From an uncultured Prevotellaceae bacterium (GTDB lineage: Bacteria > Bacteroidota > Bacteroidia > Bacteroidales > Bacteroidaceae), in contig CACWOS010000011.1 of the NCBI GenBank assembly GCA_902762565.1, positions 1 to 64,000 on the forward strand: 64,000 bases of DNA. The letters run 5' to 3'. The notes beneath the pieces are model-generated. The model ran no database searches, was not told the DNA's origin, and worked only from the letters and a program-made list of their open reading frames with translations. The stretch's first letter is position 1. Each line of letters starts with the position of its first letter. The translations under genes were made by a program, and so were the position numbers. Positions 52,967 to 61,143 of the stretch are shown in pieces.

Positions 52967-54589
52967 TTACTTTTCTGCTACTTGATAGTCAAAGCTGTCA
53001 ACATCAACATAGCCACCAGTTTTCTTCGTGGCATAGTTAAAGATGGCAAACTTAGAGCCCATAAAGAAGCGACGGTAGTCGAAAACCATGCGGTAGTTTT
53101 TGGTACCAATCTGTGTCCACTGCTCGCCATCAAGGCTATAGTAGAAATTAGCAGCATCTCCATGACGTGGCTGGAAATCACCATCCAGACGTAACCATAT
53201 CTTTGTCTGCTTCAATTCAACGCTTTCTATCACTTTCTCGTCAACATTGGTGACGGCCTTCGAACGCTCTTCAAGCTGGACCTTTTGCTCGCTCATCTCA
53301 AGCGTTAGTTTCTTACCTTTCTTCTTCACGGTCAGCACACCAGAATCGCCATTGAAAGCGGCAAGACCAGCGCAATCGCCATCCTTCATCTTCGAAAGGT
53401 CCATCACAATAGAGCCACTACACGTAGGACCTTCCATACGTTGTGTAAGCGTATTGGGAGCCACGTACAGACTATTCACCACACGACTGGTCTTCAAACG
53501 CAGGAATCCCGTACGTTCGGTCAGGCTCCACGCGTTATCAACGGGATTATGGTTCCACTGCCAATGAAGGCCTAATTTCGTTGACGAGAAATCATCAGGA
53601 CAGACGATGCTACTCTGAGGTTCACCACTCTTATAAGGACGCATCACTTCGGGCACTTTACCATTCTCGTCACCCAACTGTGGCCAACCGTCAATCCAAC
53701 GGACAGGAGACAATGTCAGTACACGACCTACTCCACCACGATCCTGGAACATGATACCATACCAGTCGCCTTCTTCGGTATCGACAATGGTACCCTGAGC
53801 CAAATAGGAGAATCCACCGAAGTCGCTTTCCAATATGGTATTCTTCTCCCACTTACCTTTCAGGTCTTTCGTACGGTAACATACCTCACGACGATGACGA
53901 CCTGGTGCAAAGGTATGGCTGATCAGCATGGCATAATAGGTACCGTTATGTTTGATGACACGTGTACCCTCAAGGAGGCCGCGTTCATCTTCCTCACGCT
54001 GGAAATAGTGACGTAGGCTACCTTCCACGACACCCTTCAAATCACGCGTCAGCTGGCACATCTCACCAGTTCCGAAGAATACGTATGGCGTACCGTCGTC
54101 ATCGAAGAATAACGTCGCATCGTGGAAGTGGCGCAGACGTGAATGAATCGTCCAAGGACCTTCTGCTTTCTCGGCAGTGAAAATGTAGGTATCACCCATC
54201 GAACCAGCCTCGTTAGGTGCCAGCAATGCCCAGAACTTACCATCATGATATTTCAGCGAAGTAGCCCACTGACCACGGCCATAGACGGTACCTTCCTGAA
54301 AATCATACTTAGGAGAATCCGTCAACTTATCAAACACGTAACCTACGGTCTTCCAGTTCAGAAAGTCCTTAGAAGCCATAATGGGCGCACCAGGCATCAG
54401 GTGCATGGTGGTCGTTACCAGATAAAAGGTATCGCCTACGCGTATGATATCGGGGTCAGGCACATCAGCCCAAAGCATTGGATTCTTCACTAAAGCAACA
54501 TCAGTGCTGCTGGAACGCTTTCCAGCAGCCTCTGAGGTTACAAAACAAACTACTAATGATAATATTACTAAAACAAATCTATTTCGCAT
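52967..54589 (-). CDS. Secreted GH43 beta-xylosidase/arabinofuranosidase
   Basis: 540 residues from the ATG at 54589, giving the signal MRNRFVLVILSLVVCFVTSEAA; earlier in-frame codons lack one. The five-bladed GH43 propeller begins with the base Asp in WADVPDPDIIRVGDTFYLV, has FHDATLFFDDDGTPYVFFG for the pKa-modulating Asp, and LLEGTRVIKHNGTYY for the acid Glu. Residues about 340-540 form a C-terminal beta-sandwich as in GH43 subfamily 12-type enzymes. Acts on xylo- or arabinoxylo-oligosaccharides. A -7 box TATCTTTG (minus, 54625-54618) precedes it. Confidence 0.92.
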   Translation of the reverse strand: MRNRFVLVILSLVVCFVTSEAAGKRSSSTDVALVKNPMLWADVPDPDIIRVGDTFYLVTTTMHLMPGAPIMASKDFLNWKTVGYVFDKLTDSPKYDFQEGTVYGRGQWATSLKYHDGKFWALLAPNEAGSMGDTYIFTAEKAEGPWTIHSRLRHFHDATLFFDDDGTPYVFFGTGEMCQLTRDLKGVVEGSLRHYFQREEDERGLLEGTRVIKHNGTYYAMLISHTFAPGRHRREVCYRTKDLKGKWEKNTILESDFGGFSYLAQGTIVDTEEGDWYGIMFQDRGGVGRVLTLSPVRWIDGWPQLGDENGKVPEVMRPYKSGEPQSSIVCPDDFSSTKLGLHWQWNHNPVDNAWSLTERTGFLRLKTSRVVNSLYVAPNTLTQRMEGPTCSGSIVMDLSKMKDGDCAGLAAFNGDSGVLTVKKKGKKLTLEMSEQKVQLEERSKAVTNVDEKVIESVELKQTKIWLRLDGDFQPRHGDAANFYYSLDGEQWTQIGTKNYRMVFDYRRFFMGSKFAIFNYATKKTGGYVDVDSFDYQVAEK

Positions 54590-54617
54590 TTGGTTGACAG
54601 CTTTTAGTTTTCTGCTG

Positions 54618-54625
54618 CAAAGATA
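54618..54625 (-). promoter_or_regulatory. -7 promoter box of the secreted GH43 gene
   Basis: Minus strand TATCTTTG, about 29 bp before the ATG at 54589. Confidence 0.5.
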
Positions 54626-54740
54626 GTATAAAAAAACAATATAGGCATTATCGCAAGTGTCACAAACTTTTTTATTTGTATCATCATGCTCTTTTTGCAT
54701 GTTTTTTGTTCTTTTTTACACATTTTTCAGCAGAAAAGGG

Positions 54741-56711
54741 TTAAAAAATCATTTCAAAAGATGACATGGGAAGTCCAGAGAGACTACGGACGTTGGCACG
54801 GATGGGATTATCTTTCCATGCATAACGCACCTTCTTGGGAGAAGTTACCGTAGAACGAAGCACAATGACAGCAGGTTTGCCTGACTCAACCTCAGCGTCT
54901 ACATTGACGAAACGGCCGTCAGCACCAGCTATCTCAAAATCAGAGAGTTGACCCGCCTGTACGGGCTGGTCAAGGGTCAGCAATACTTTGTCGCCCTGTA
55001 CTTCAGCAGACAGCACCTCGGGTGAGAGTTTCACCTTATTATTATATATAAGGCGATCGAAACATAAACCGATACGCTCAGCGACTTCCTTCTTACGTAA
55101 AGGATGAATATCCACCGTCTCACCTAAGTCGTTGATAACCGCCAGCTCTGCACGTGCATCATTCTTCGCCGTCAGACGTTGTGCCTCACGCAGACGAGCC
55201 CAGTTGCTATTCACAGGATTCGTCTCCGTCACGATAGGTCGTGGATTACCCGTCTGCTGACGTCCGTCATAGTTAGCCAACTGTACAATACAGAAAGGCA
55301 GCTGCTCCTGCCAGCGGTCGCGCCAGCAACCCATCAGTTTCTTCAGATAGTCTGCATACGGAGCCGGATTGCCCGTATTCGACTCACCCTGATACCATAC
55401 CACACCGTTGATTGCGTATGGTGCCAAGGGATAGAGCACAGCATTATAAAGCGTGGTAGGCTGATTCTGCATCGACACATCACCACTTGGACAGTTCGGC
55501 ATTTCGGCACCAACATGCATCTTCCACTGAGAGCTGAGGGGAATCACATCCTGAGGCATGGGGTTCTGCGAGAAACGATCGTCGCCAAAAGCTATCAGAT
55601 ATGGTTTCTCAGGTATAAAATGCGCTGCACCATATTTATTGATAAAGCGGACGGCAATCACATTATCGCCCTCACGGAGCAGTCCCTCCGGAATGTCATA
55701 GCGACGAGGAGGATATTGGTATCCTGTATGCCCAATTTGCTTGCCATTCAGGTAGGTAATGTCCTGATCGAAGAGTGTACCCAGCAACAGGCGGGCAGGC
55801 TTTCCCGCGTGTTCCTTATCTATTATAATATGCTGACGAAGCCATACCGACCCCGTTCCACGCCACATCCAGTTGTTTTGGTCGATGGTCTGCCAGTCAT
55901 CGTCTTTATACGTGGAAAGCGGATAGCCCTGCACGCCATCTACCTTGTCCAGCAGTTCACTCCAACGCCTGTTTGCTTCGTTATTAGCCTGTGCTTGTGC
56001 CCTGATATACTGGTCGTTCTGGTAGAAAGCCAGTTTCTTAATCAGCATGGGATAGTCACGCATCAGCGAGTCAGCACTGATCCACGCCTCAATGGGCGTA
56101 CCACCCCAGCTATTGACGATAATACCCTGCGCCACTTTATTTTTCTCCCACATACGTTTGCCCAGGAAAGAGCCGACAGCCGAGAAGAGCCACGCATTCT
56201 GCTTGGTCAGTGGCTTCCAATTGATGGCCGTGCGACGGATATCCTCCTGTACACCATGCGTATTGGTCTCATTCTGAACACGGAACAGACGTACCTGAGG
56301 CAGATTAAAATGCTCGATTTCATCGACATACTGAGGATAGACGCGTTCAATAGTCACATCGATATTCGACTGACCGGAAAGGAGCCATACGTCACCTACC
56401 ATCACATCCTCGAAAACCAATTTTTCACCTTCCACTCCTTCGCTTTTCACTTCTAACGTATACGGACCGCCAGCCTTCATCTTTGGCAAATCAACACGCC
56501 AACGACCACTGGCATCCGCTGTGACCGTATACTGTTTCTTCTGCCAACTGACCACGACCTGTTCGCCAGCATTGGCCTTACCCCATATCGGGACAGGCTT
56601 TCCACGCTGTAGCACCATGCCCGACTGGAACAGTTGGGGAAGTGTAATTTTTGCATCTGCCGTCAGCAAACAGCCAACGACCATGCAGAGAATCAAGAGT
56701 TTGTGTTTCAT
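54741..56711 (-). CDS. xynE: Secreted SGNH-type sialate/acetylxylan esterase
   Basis: 656 residues; signal MKHKLLILCMVVGCLLTADA. Beta-sandwich N-terminus (LPQLFQSGMVLQRGKPVPIWG), then the SASA-type SGNH hydrolase: nucleophile Ser in LLSGQSNIDVTIE, a conserved VVWYQGESNTGNP block, and a catalytic Asp/His pair in VDIHPLRKKEVAERI. A beta domain is inserted near 250-370. Annotated in relatives as sialate O-acetylesterase, but beside xylanases it most likely removes acetyl groups from xylan, like XynE of P. bryantii. The symbol is by analogy. Divergent from the transporter operon. Confidence 0.87.
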   Translation of the reverse strand: MKHKLLILCMVVGCLLTADAKITLPQLFQSGMVLQRGKPVPIWGKANAGEQVVVSWQKKQYTVTADASGRWRVDLPKMKAGGPYTLEVKSEGVEGEKLVFEDVMVGDVWLLSGQSNIDVTIERVYPQYVDEIEHFNLPQVRLFRVQNETNTHGVQEDIRRTAINWKPLTKQNAWLFSAVGSFLGKRMWEKNKVAQGIIVNSWGGTPIEAWISADSLMRDYPMLIKKLAFYQNDQYIRAQAQANNEANRRWSELLDKVDGVQGYPLSTYKDDDWQTIDQNNWMWRGTGSVWLRQHIIIDKEHAGKPARLLLGTLFDQDITYLNGKQIGHTGYQYPPRRYDIPEGLLREGDNVIAVRFINKYGAAHFIPEKPYLIAFGDDRFSQNPMPQDVIPLSSQWKMHVGAEMPNCPSGDVSMQNQPTTLYNAVLYPLAPYAINGVVWYQGESNTGNPAPYADYLKKLMGCWRDRWQEQLPFCIVQLANYDGRQQTGNPRPIVTETNPVNSNWARLREAQRLTAKNDARAELAVINDLGETVDIHPLRKKEVAERIGLCFDRLIYNNKVKLSPEVLSAEVQGDKVLLTLDQPVQAGQLSDFEIAGADGRFVNVDAEVESGKPAVIVLRSTVTSPKKVRYAWKDNPIRANVRSLSGLPMSSFEMIF

Positions 56712-56734
56712 ATGTTTTTTGTTAGTTCAACTAT

Positions 56735-56743
56735 GCAAAAGTA
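56735..56743 (-). promoter_or_regulatory. -7 promoter box of the esterase gene
   Basis: Minus strand TACTTTTGC, about 24 bp before the ATG at 56711. Faces away from the transporter promoter 110 bp to the right. Confidence 0.55.
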
Positions 56744-56850
56744 TAAAAATTAAGCGAATTGTCAATCGAAAAACGGCTCATTCTTATATAATGAAACAAA
56801 TCACAAAGGTTTTTGTTACATATCAAAATATCCATATCGCAAAAATATTG

Positions 56851-56858
56851 TACCTTTG
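56851..56858 (+). promoter_or_regulatory. -7 promoter box of the xylan transporter-hydrolase operon
   Basis: TACCTTTG, 36 bp before the ATG at 56894. Upstream at 56811-56822 the sequence TTTTGTTACATA resembles half of the dyad at 52922-52932 when read on the other strand. Confidence 0.55.
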
Positions 56859-56893
56859 CGCTCAGAATTTATAAACAAAAACCTATCATTGAT

Positions 56894-58291
56894 ATGACAT
56901 CTACAGAAACCCAAGGAGCCAAAGGCTTCTACAAGCTTTCCTGGTTACAGCGAATCGGATTCGGTTCGGGTGACCTGGCACAGAATCTTATCTTTCAGGT
57001 AATTTGCACTTACCTGCTGTTCTTTTACACCGACATCTACGGACTGACACCATCGGCCGTGGCCACCATGTTCTTAGTGGGTAATGTGGCCAACGTCATT
57101 TGGGATCCTATCGTAGGCGCCTTAATCGACAAGAGCAATCCACGATACGGAAAATACCGCTCTTATCTGCTGTATGTAGGTATTCCGCTTTCTGGATTCG
57201 CCATTTTGTGCTTCTATAATGGCTTTGCACCGTCATTGATCTATGCGTATGTCACATATGTATCAATGCAACTGCTCTATACATTTATCAATGTACCCTA
57301 TGGCGCATTGAATTCTTCGCTAACCCGCGATACAGACGAAATCACAGTACTGACTTCAGTACGTATGTTTATGGCGAACCTTGGTGGTTTGGCCGTCAAC
57401 TCCGGTCTGCCTCTGTTCATCGCGTTAATAGCAGGCGCACCATCCGACAGCCTGCCGAAAGATCCTTCAGCATGGTTTACCACGATGACCATCTACGCCA
57501 TCGTTGGTTTCTGCCTGCTCTTGTTCTGCTTCTCGCAGTGTAAGGAGCGTGTGGTGATGGATGCCAAGTCCACAGATGACGTAAAAGTCAGCGACCTTTG
57601 GAGAGAGTTTGTACGCAACCGCCCTTTGCGCGTCCTCGCCTTCTTCTTCATAACCGCATTTGCCATGATGTCTGTTGGTAATGCCGCTGGTGCCTATTTC
57701 ATGAACAGCAATCTGCACGGCTCTGCTCAGCAGCTATCTATCTTTATGGCTTTGGGTTCTGCTCCTGCCTTCTTGTTTATGCCTCTTGTTCCCTGGTTCA
57801 AGCGCATGGTTGGCAAGAAGAATATGTTCTATCTCTTCCTTGGTGCCGCCATCATCGGTATGGCCATGCTTTATGTCATCTCGAAGATGGAACAGCCCAG
57901 CATGATGATGATTTACGTGGCACAGTTCATCAAGTCTACAGGTGTGATTGTGGCTACAGGTTATATGTGGGCATTGGTTCCTGAGGTCATTTCTTACGGC
58001 GAGTACACCACTGGTCGTCGTATCTCGGGTATCGTCAATGCTTTGACAGGATTGTTCTTCAAGGCTGGTATGACCTTCGGTAGCATTGTAGGTCCTGCCG
58101 TATTGGCATACGTTGGCTACAACAGCAAAGTGATTGACCAGACTCCTTTTGCCGAAGAGGGTATCTTGTGGCTCGTCTGCGTCATTCCTGCCATCCTGTT
58201 GATGTTGGCCATGTTCATCATCAGCCGCTATGAGTTGACTGACGAGGTGATTGACGATATCAACAAGAAGATTGAGGAACGCAATAAATAA
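56894..58291 (+). CDS. xynD: GPH-family (MFS) xyloside/oligosaccharide symporter
   Basis: 465 residues, 12 membrane segments. Starts with KLSWLQRIGFGSGDLAQNLIFQVICTYLLFFYTDIYGL and has the glycoside-pentoside-hexuronide motif NPRYGKYRSYLLYVGIP and TRDTDEITVLTSVRMF. Imports xylo-oligosaccharides coupled to a cation. First gene of a four-gene operon with xynA, xynB and the sigma factor; the same transporter sits beside xynA/xynB in P. bryantii, hence the symbol. The ATG at 56894 follows the promoter; upstream codons lie inside it. Confidence 0.93.
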   Translation: MTSTETQGAKGFYKLSWLQRIGFGSGDLAQNLIFQVICTYLLFFYTDIYGLTPSAVATMFLVGNVANVIWDPIVGALIDKSNPRYGKYRSYLLYVGIPLSGFAILCFYNGFAPSLIYAYVTYVSMQLLYTFINVPYGALNSSLTRDTDEITVLTSVRMFMANLGGLAVNSGLPLFIALIAGAPSDSLPKDPSAWFTTMTIYAIVGFCLLLFCFSQCKERVVMDAKSTDDVKVSDLWREFVRNRPLRVLAFFFITAFAMMSVGNAAGAYFMNSNLHGSAQQLSIFMALGSAPAFLFMPLVPWFKRMVGKKNMFYLFLGAAIIGMAMLYVISKMEQPSMMMIYVAQFIKSTGVIVATGYMWALVPEVISYGEYTTGRRISGIVNALTGLFFKAGMTFGSIVGPAVLAYVGYNSKVIDQTPFAEEGILWLVCVIPAILLMLAMFIISRYELTDEVIDDINKKIEERNK

Positions 58292-58305
58292 TATTTAGCA
58301 AAAAA

Positions 58306-59406
58306 ATGAGACAGGCATTATTAATTATCATTTGCTCCTTATTCTTTAGCCCTGCCAGCGCGCAGACACTAAAGGACGCTATTGGCCAGTACTGTCTCAT
58401 CGGTGCTGCCGTCAACCAGTGGCAAAGTGACGGACAGGTGCCAGAGGCCGATGCCGTACTCGACAAGCACTTCAATTGTGCTGTGGCTGAGAACTGCATG
58501 AAGCCTGAGTCACTCGCTCCCGCTGAAGGCATCTTCGACTTCCGCGTGGCCGACAAGTTCGTCAGCTATTGCCAACAGCACAAGTTGAAGGTCATTGGCC
58601 ATTGCCTGGTATGGCATTCACAGGCTCCCGACTGGTGGTTTACCAATGGCTATGCCGCCAGTCCAGCCTCCAAGGAGGTTGTCAAGGAACGCCTGATCAA
58701 GCATATCAAGACTGTAGTGGGTCATTACAAAGGTCAAATCCATGGCTGGGATGTCGTTAATGAAGCCATCGAGGACGATGGTTCGTTCCGCCAATCACCC
58801 TACTACAAACTGTTGGGCGAGGAATTCATTGAGATAGCTTTCCGCACAGCTCATGAAGCCGACCCCAATGCCGAGCTCTACTATAACGACTACTCGATGG
58901 CTGGTGCCAAGAAGCGCGAAGCCGTGTGCCGTCTGGTCAGAAACCTAAAGGCCAAGGGCTTGCGAATCGATGGTGTAGGCATGCAGAGCCACAATGGGCT
59001 CGACTACCCCAACCTCCAGGAGTACGAGAAAAGTATCGATGCCTTTGCTGCTTGTGGCGTAAAGGTCATGATTACGGAGCTCGATGTCAACGTACTGCCC
59101 AATCCTGCAGGTTTTGGTGGTGCCGATATCGCCCAGAACTTCGAGCTGCAGAAAAAGTACAACCCCTATGTCGACGGACTCCCCAAGGATAAAGCCAAGG
59201 AGCTCGACAAGCGCTGGCTCGACCTTTTCAACATCTACTACAAGCACCGCACTCAGATTAGCCGTATCAATCTGTGGGGCATCAGCGACAGTGGTTCATG
59301 GCTCAACAGCTGGCCCATCAAGGGACGTACCAACTATCCCCTACTCTTCGACCGCCAGTACAAGGCCAAACCCATCGTTAACGAGATTATCAAACTTTAT
59401 AAATAA
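58306..59406 (+). CDS. xynA: GH10 endo-1,4-beta-xylanase
   Basis: 366 residues with signal MRQALLIIICSLFFSPASAQ. A single compact GH10 domain: HCLVWHSQAPDWW, acid/base E153 in GWDVVNEAI, GVGMQSHNGLD and nucleophile E259 in VMITELDVNVL; ends near INLWGISDSGSW. Length matches the small Prevotella XynA. Cleaves xylan backbone to oligosaccharides outside the inner membrane. 14 bp after the transporter, 9 bp before xynB. Confidence 0.96.
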   Translation: MRQALLIIICSLFFSPASAQTLKDAIGQYCLIGAAVNQWQSDGQVPEADAVLDKHFNCAVAENCMKPESLAPAEGIFDFRVADKFVSYCQQHKLKVIGHCLVWHSQAPDWWFTNGYAASPASKEVVKERLIKHIKTVVGHYKGQIHGWDVVNEAIEDDGSFRQSPYYKLLGEEFIEIAFRTAHEADPNAELYYNDYSMAGAKKREAVCRLVRNLKAKGLRIDGVGMQSHNGLDYPNLQEYEKSIDAFAACGVKVMITELDVNVLPNPAGFGGADIAQNFELQKKYNPYVDGLPKDKAKELDKRWLDLFNIYYKHRTQISRINLWGISDSGSWLNSWPIKGRTNYPLLFDRQYKAKPIVNEIIKLYK

Positions 59407-59415
59407 AAAAAGACG

Positions 59416-60447
59416 ATGAAACCAAAGTATCTTTTCCCTAGCGACTATATGGCTGACCCCTCAGCCAATGTGTTTAACGGCCGCCTGTACATCTATCCCT
59501 CTCACGACTGGGAGGCTGGTGCTGCCTTCGACGACGATGGTGGTCACTTCCAGATGAAGGACTATCACGTGCTTTCTTGGGATGATGTGGAAAACGACGA
59601 CGCCACCGATCATGGTGTCATTCTCGATGTGAAGGACGTACCCTGGGCTGAGAAGCAGATGTGGGACAACGACTGCGTAGAAAAGGACGGCAAATACTAC
59701 CTCATCTTCTCTGCCAAGTCCTACGATGGCGTCTTCCGCTTGGGCGTTGCCGTGGCCGACAAGCCTGAAGGTCCGTTCAAGGCTATGGAAAATCCCATCC
59801 GTGGCTCATTTTCTATCGACCCTTGCGTCTTCAAGGATGACGATGGCCAGATTTATTGCTACTTTGGTGGACTCTGGGGCGGACAGCTCCAGTGGTGGCA
59901 TCCGCTGCCCAACGGTCTGGCTCCCGTCGTTGGCAAATATGGCGAAGAAAACGGTCTCATCGACCTTGGTGCAGCTCCCGACCACAAGGGCGAGCTCTTC
60001 ACACAGGCCGACAGTCCTGCCATCAACAGCTGCGTGGTACGCATGAGCGATGACGTACAGCAGTTTGCAGAGGCTCCCCGCAACGTTGTTGTGCTCAACG
60101 AGAATGGCGAGCCCATGAAGGCTGGCGATCCTCATCGTTTCTTCGAGGCCTCTTGGATGCACAAATACAATGGCAAATACTATTTCTCCTACTCTACTGG
60201 CGACAGCCACTTCCTTTGCTATGCCATTGGCGACAACCCCTATGGCCCATTCCGCTATCAGGGCGTCATCCTCGACCCCGTCGTAGGCTGGACCACTCAC
60301 CACTCCATCGTAGAGTATAAGGGACAGTGGTATCTCTGCTATCACGACTGTGTACCCTCTAACGATATCACACACCTGCGTTCACTGAAGATTCAGCGCT
60401 TGTTCTACAACGCTGACGGAACCATCCAAAAGGTTGTAAATGAATAA
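59416..60447 (+). CDS. xynB: Cytoplasmic GH43 beta-xylosidase/arabinofuranosidase
   Basis: 343 residues without a signal peptide, so it should work on imported oligosaccharides. GH43 triad: D14 in YMADPSANVF, D135 in FSIDPCVFKDDDGQ, E244 in FFEASWMHKYNGKYYFSYS. Ends with a single propeller and no extra module. Between the xylanase and sigma-factor genes; its last 8 bp overlap the sigma-factor start. Confidence 0.94.
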   Translation: MKPKYLFPSDYMADPSANVFNGRLYIYPSHDWEAGAAFDDDGGHFQMKDYHVLSWDDVENDDATDHGVILDVKDVPWAEKQMWDNDCVEKDGKYYLIFSAKSYDGVFRLGVAVADKPEGPFKAMENPIRGSFSIDPCVFKDDDGQIYCYFGGLWGGQLQWWHPLPNGLAPVVGKYGEENGLIDLGAAPDHKGELFTQADSPAINSCVVRMSDDVQQFAEAPRNVVVLNENGEPMKAGDPHRFFEASWMHKYNGKYYFSYSTGDSHFLCYAIGDNPYGPFRYQGVILDPVVGWTTHHSIVEYKGQWYLCYHDCVPSNDITHLRSLKIQRLFYNADGTIQKVVNE

Positions 60448-60943
60448 CAACCAACTTATATCCAACTATTATTCAGAGCATCGCGATGAGATTATCAATT
60501 TCATCGCGGTGCGTATTATGGATGCCACCGAAGCAGAAGACATCGTGCAGGATATCTTCCTGCGCCTGCTTCGTGGACATCACCTCATGACGCCCGACAC
60601 CATTCCTGCCCTCGTCTATACCATGGCGCGTCACGCCGTGAGCGACCACTACCGACGTCGCCGTGTCTATGAAGAATACGAGCACTATATTCAGACCTCA
60701 GACTTCAAACCTCAGACCTCAGACATTGAGTCCATCTATTCTGCCCAGCAGATCGCCGAGCGCATGGAGCGCTCACTGGCCCGTCTGCCCAAAGCCTGTT
60801 GCGAGATATATCGCCTGCATATCTACGACGGCATGAAGGTCAGCGCTATTGCCAAGGAGTTGTCACTCCCCTACAAACAAGTAGAAAACCGCCTTGGCCA
60901 AGCGCGCAAGGCGGTTCGTCAGCAGTTACGCTGCTGCGTATAA
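60440..60943 (+). CDS. ECF-type RNA polymerase sigma factor
   Basis: 167 residues. Region 2: EHRDEIINFIAVRIMDATEAEDIVQDIFLRLL and YTMARHAVSDHYRRRR. Region 4: RLPKACCEIYRLHIYDGMKVSAIAKELSLPYKQVENRLGQARKAV. The ATG lies within the xylosidase gene (ATGAATAA overlap), so translation is coupled. No anti-sigma (FecR-like) or SusC/SusD pair follows, unlike most Bacteroidetes ECF loci. The linker between regions 2 and 4 (residues 85-95, QTSDFKPQTSD) is encoded by a simple CTCAGAC-type repeat. Likely controls genes elsewhere when xylan is used, or feeds back on this locus. Confidence 0.92.
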   Translation: MNNNQLISNYYSEHRDEIINFIAVRIMDATEAEDIVQDIFLRLLRGHHLMTPDTIPALVYTMARHAVSDHYRRRRVYEEYEHYIQTSDFKPQTSDIESIYSAQQIAERMERSLARLPKACCEIYRLHIYDGMKVSAIAKELSLPYKQVENRLGQARKAVRQQLRCCV

Positions 60944-60960
60944 CCCACTTAAGATAAACA

Positions 60961-61120
60961 ACGTTACTTTCGGGTCGTTCCAACGGCATCTTTCACCCGA
61001 AGGAACGTCATCTATCGGTCGTTCCGATGATACTTTAGGGGGGTAAAGTATCATCGGAACGGGTTGTAGATACCATCGGAACAACCGCAAGATGCCGTTG
61101 GAACGACCCGAAGGTGACGT
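60961..61120. repeat. Large nested inverted repeat
   Basis: Outer arms of 22 bp are perfect (60971-60992 and 61089-61110); including G-U pairs they extend about 10 bp further. Inner arms of 18 bp are perfect (61020-61037 and 61044-61061) around a loop of six G. The two intervening 27-bp segments are equal in length but mostly unpaired. The word GGAAC or its complement occurs six times, at 60977, 61002, 61021, 61056, 61078 and 61100. Located between the convergent sigma-factor and VirE-type genes. Confidence 0.9.
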
Positions 61121-61143
61121 ACTTTTGAATATCGCCAATCTCG

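Noticed and set aside
55179..56456. Long open frame (425 codons) on the plus strand
   Set aside because: It is entirely antisense to the esterase gene, whose catalytic motifs and signal peptide are clear. The translated product has no recognisable pattern and no promoter or ribosome site.
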